From: Methanosarcina acetivorans C2A
Lineage (GTDB): Archaea > Halobacteriota > Methanosarcinia > Methanosarcinales > Methanosarcinaceae
DNA length: 64,000 nt
NCBI RefSeq assembly: GCF_000007345.1
Contig: NC_003552.1
Location: 1,736,001-1,800,000, forward strand
Direction of reading: 5' to 3'
This document shows positions 62,235-64,000 of this stretch, piece by piece; positions within the stretch are counted from its first letter, which is position 1, and every line of letters starts with the position of its first letter. The position numbers and the translations under genes are program-made. The notes beneath the pieces are model-generated. The model made no database searches, was not told where the DNA came from, and saw only the letters and a program-made list of their open reading frames with translations.

Positions 62235-62713
62235 AAATCACATCCTTAAGCTTTTTTTAATTCCACACACGGAACAGGAAAAGTTAAAAAAGTTAAAACA
62301 GATTACTCGACAAGATAACTGCAAATGAATAAGGAAGAAGCTTATTCATTCGGCAGACTTACAGCTACTGGCACGCTTACAGCTGATGCCAAAATATAAC
62401 CTTAAACTCTCTGCTCAAACCTTAAACTATCCCTTTTCCGAATAAAGGAAAAAGTAGTTCTTTTTTTCAGAATTTCCGAATTTTTTCTGCTAAATCAGGC
62501 AAACATTTACGTTTGAACTCTTAGTTTTAGCAACATGAGAATCAAACATTTGCGTTTGAACTCTTGAGTTTTAACAATACTGATAATATATCTATAATTT
62601 AATTATTACTGCTTCTTTCTTGTAAGCAGGAATAAATAAATTTTATTAATTTTTCCTGTCTGACTACTGTAACAAAAAATTCATGTGTAATAAAGTAATT
62701 CATTATAAATTAT
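62235..62713. promoter_or_regulatory. Divergent promoter region of NSS and propeller genes
   Basis: No gene in these 479 bp. It separates the minus-strand NSS transporter gene from the plus-strand propeller gene. It contains two copies of a palindromic element at 62500 and 62543, and AT-rich TATA-like sequence (GATAATATATCTATAATTTA) at about 62582-62601, about 115-130 bp before the propeller gene start. Confidence 0.6.
62500..62578. repeat. Direct repeat of a palindromic element (operator-like)
   Basis: CAAACATTTACGTTTG (62500-62515) and CAAACATTTGCGTTTG (62543-62558) are each palindromic at the ends (CAAAC/GTTTG). Both are followed by AACTCTT and a similar AGTTTTAGCAA or AGTTTTAACAA. The centre-to-centre distance is 43 bp, about four helical turns, as expected for two dimeric regulator sites on one face of the DNA. 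Confidence 0.8.
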
Positions 62714-64000
62714 ATGGAACATTCATCAGGAACAAAGTTACTTTTGACACTGAGTCTGTTTTTCTGCCTTATTTCAGGAGCAGAAGCAGCAGACTCTCAT
62801 GCTCTGGATAGTGGGGATGTGAACCTTTCGGAGCTCAAGGCTTTTGACCTGTTATGCAAATGTGAAACCTGGGGCATAGTAAATACCGTATCACTTTCTT
62901 CAACCGGAAACTATCTTGTAGCCGGGGGGTTTGACCGCAACGTTTCCTTATTTGATTCCAGAGGGACACAACTTTGGAATTATAAGACTGAAGATATAGT
63001 TTATACAGTATCTATTTCTTCAGATGGATCCCGGATTGTGGCAGGAAGTAACGACAAAAAAGTGTACTTTTTTAACCGGGAAGGCGATCTTCTCTGGTCC
63101 CACAAAACCGGAGGCAACATAAATAGCGTTGCAGTATCCTCCAATGGCCTGTATGTAGCCGCAGGAGGCGAGGACGGGAAAGTATATTTCATGAACAGTG
63201 CAGGCAAACTGCTGTGGAGTTTTGATTCCGAGGCAGCTGTCCGCAGCATTGCGATATCCAGAGACGGAACTTATGTGGCAGTCGGAAATGCTAACAATTA
63301 TGTCTATCTCTTTGATAGCGAAGGAAAAACGATATGGAACCGAAAAACCGGAAGCCTGATTAACTGCGTGAGTATGACTCCGTATGCTTACTATGTGGCT
63401 GCCGGGGGATCTAACTATAATGTTTATCTTTTTGACCGCAAAGGGGAATTTTCCTGGATGAACAACCCGGGTTACTGGGTCAGCAGCGTCTCTTTAACAA
63501 CCAACGGCGCATATCTTGCGGCAGGAAGTTTTGATGATATGATTTACCTGTTCAACCGCACCGGAGGAAAAATATGGGACTACAAGGCAAAAGATGACGT
63601 CTATGCCGTTGAGATCTCTGCCGACTCCTCCTTCATTGCAGCCGGAAGCTGGGACGATACCCTCTATGTCCTTAATATGGACGGAGAAGAACTCTGGAAC
63701 TACAACTGCGGAGGAAATATTAACAGCCTGGACGTTTCACGCGACAGCACAACTATAGCGGTCGGGAGTGATGCGGGAGCAGTATACCTTTTTGAGCGAA
63801 ACCCAACTGCTTTTGCCCTGCTGCTGGGAGACGAAAGCTTCCTGCCAGAAGAAACTACAAAGGAAACAGATACTTCTCTTGCCGAAAAAACAATCAAGCC
63901 AATAGAAGAAGAAACGGCAGTTACCGGAGGCGTTGAAAATAAAGTCGAAGACGCTCCAGCTACCTCAAGCAGCGTGAGCGGAAACCCAAAAACCGGGGAA
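62714..64000 (+). CDS. Secreted beta-propeller repeat protein (3' end outside window)
   Basis: The frame opens at an ATG at 62714 and stays open to the last base (429 codons). The signal peptide is about residues 1-24 (LLLTLSLFFCLISGAEA). Then follow eight or more blades of about 42 residues with the pattern V-x-S-V-x-x-S-x-[DNS]-G-x-Y-[VL]-A-A-G-G/S-x-D-x-x-V-Y-L-F-x-R-x-G-x-x-x-W, of the WD40/PQQ-like type. After about residue 370 the sequence becomes Glu/Thr-rich and disordered, probably a linker to a further domain or an anchor beyond the window. Ligand unknown. Confidence 0.88.
   Translation, partial: MEHSSGTKLLLTLSLFFCLISGAEAADSHALDSGDVNLSELKAFDLLCKCETWGIVNTVSLSSTGNYLVAGGFDRNVSLFDSRGTQLWNYKTEDIVYTVSISSDGSRIVAGSNDKKVYFFNREGDLLWSHKTGGNINSVAVSSNGLYVAAGGEDGKVYFMNSAGKLLWSFDSEAAVRSIAISRDGTYVAVGNANNYVYLFDSEGKTIWNRKTGSLINCVSMTPYAYYVAAGGSNYNVYLFDRKGEFSWMNNPGYWVSSVSLTTNGAYLAAGSFDDMIYLFNRTGGKIWDYKAKDDVYAVEISADSSFIAAGSWDDTLYVLNMDGEELWNYNCGGNINSLDVSRDSTTIAVGSDAGAVYLFERNPTAFALLLGDESFLPEETTKETDTSLAEKTIKPIEEETAVTGGVENKVEDAPATSSSVSGNPKTGE

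Overview
This window is a chromosomal segment of a methanogenic archaeon of the genus Methanosarcina, closest in gene order to what I know of M. acetivorans. The diagnostic content is a complete fpo operon (F420H2:methanophenazine dehydrogenase) with fpoO and a split fpoJ, methanofuran and F420 biosynthesis genes, a geranylgeranyl reductase with its ferredoxin, a tetraether-lipid-synthase-type radical SAM enzyme, an archaeal tRNA-Ala, aEF1-beta and a bacterial-type DnaK system. The assignment rests on gene content only; no database search was possible. LAYOUT. 1-3570: minus-strand two-component pair, a multi-PAS cytosolic histidine kinase with an overlapping response regulator cut by the window edge. 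3571-8543: tRNA-Ala, aEF1-beta, a 56-residue zinc ribbon protein, then mfnE, mfnF and mfnD, flanked by inverted copies of a 37-bp repeat. 8547-13131: a small membrane protein, then grpE-dnaK-dnaJ. 13660-19868: two tandem trkA-trkH potassium uptake modules separated by two different tandem-repeat arrays. 19990-24261 (minus): a membrane-lipid block of geranylgeranyl reductase, ferredoxin, a Tes-like radical SAM protein and a TetR regulator. 24520-30105 (minus): cofC, two cofH paralogues and cofG, preceded in the same direction by a CrtI-like FAD oxidoreductase and a 53-residue ferredoxin. 31342-41539 (plus): fpoABCDHIJ1J2KLMNO behind a leader of about 1.2 kb, closed by a hairpin and T-rich tract. 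41540-62700: an AT-richer accessory region with secreted beta-helix proteins, a 2.1-kresidue mosaic metzincin-like protease, a papain-like protease with the same dockerin-like tail, a 117-bp MITE, a fragment of fpoO, a broken surface-protein gene, toxin-antitoxin type genes, an MFS transporter, an NSS transporter with its tiny MetS partner, and several minisatellites. 62714 to the end: a secreted beta-propeller protein that runs off the window. HOW IT FITS TOGETHER. The central 20 kb combines synthesis of coenzyme F420 (cofC, cofG, cofH), the membrane complex that oxidises F420H2 (fpo), and enzymes that act on isoprenoid chains (GGR, Tes and possibly the CrtI-like protein). Because Fpo reduces the prenylated carrier methanophenazine, the CrtI-like/ferredoxin pair is an attractive uncharacterised candidate for modifying a prenyl chain. 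The accessory region looks like a surface-protein zone remodelled by repeats, gene conversion and small insertions. Several genes (cofG and two beta-helix proteins) have their best Shine-Dalgarno sequence in front of a non-ATG codon (ATT or CTG).
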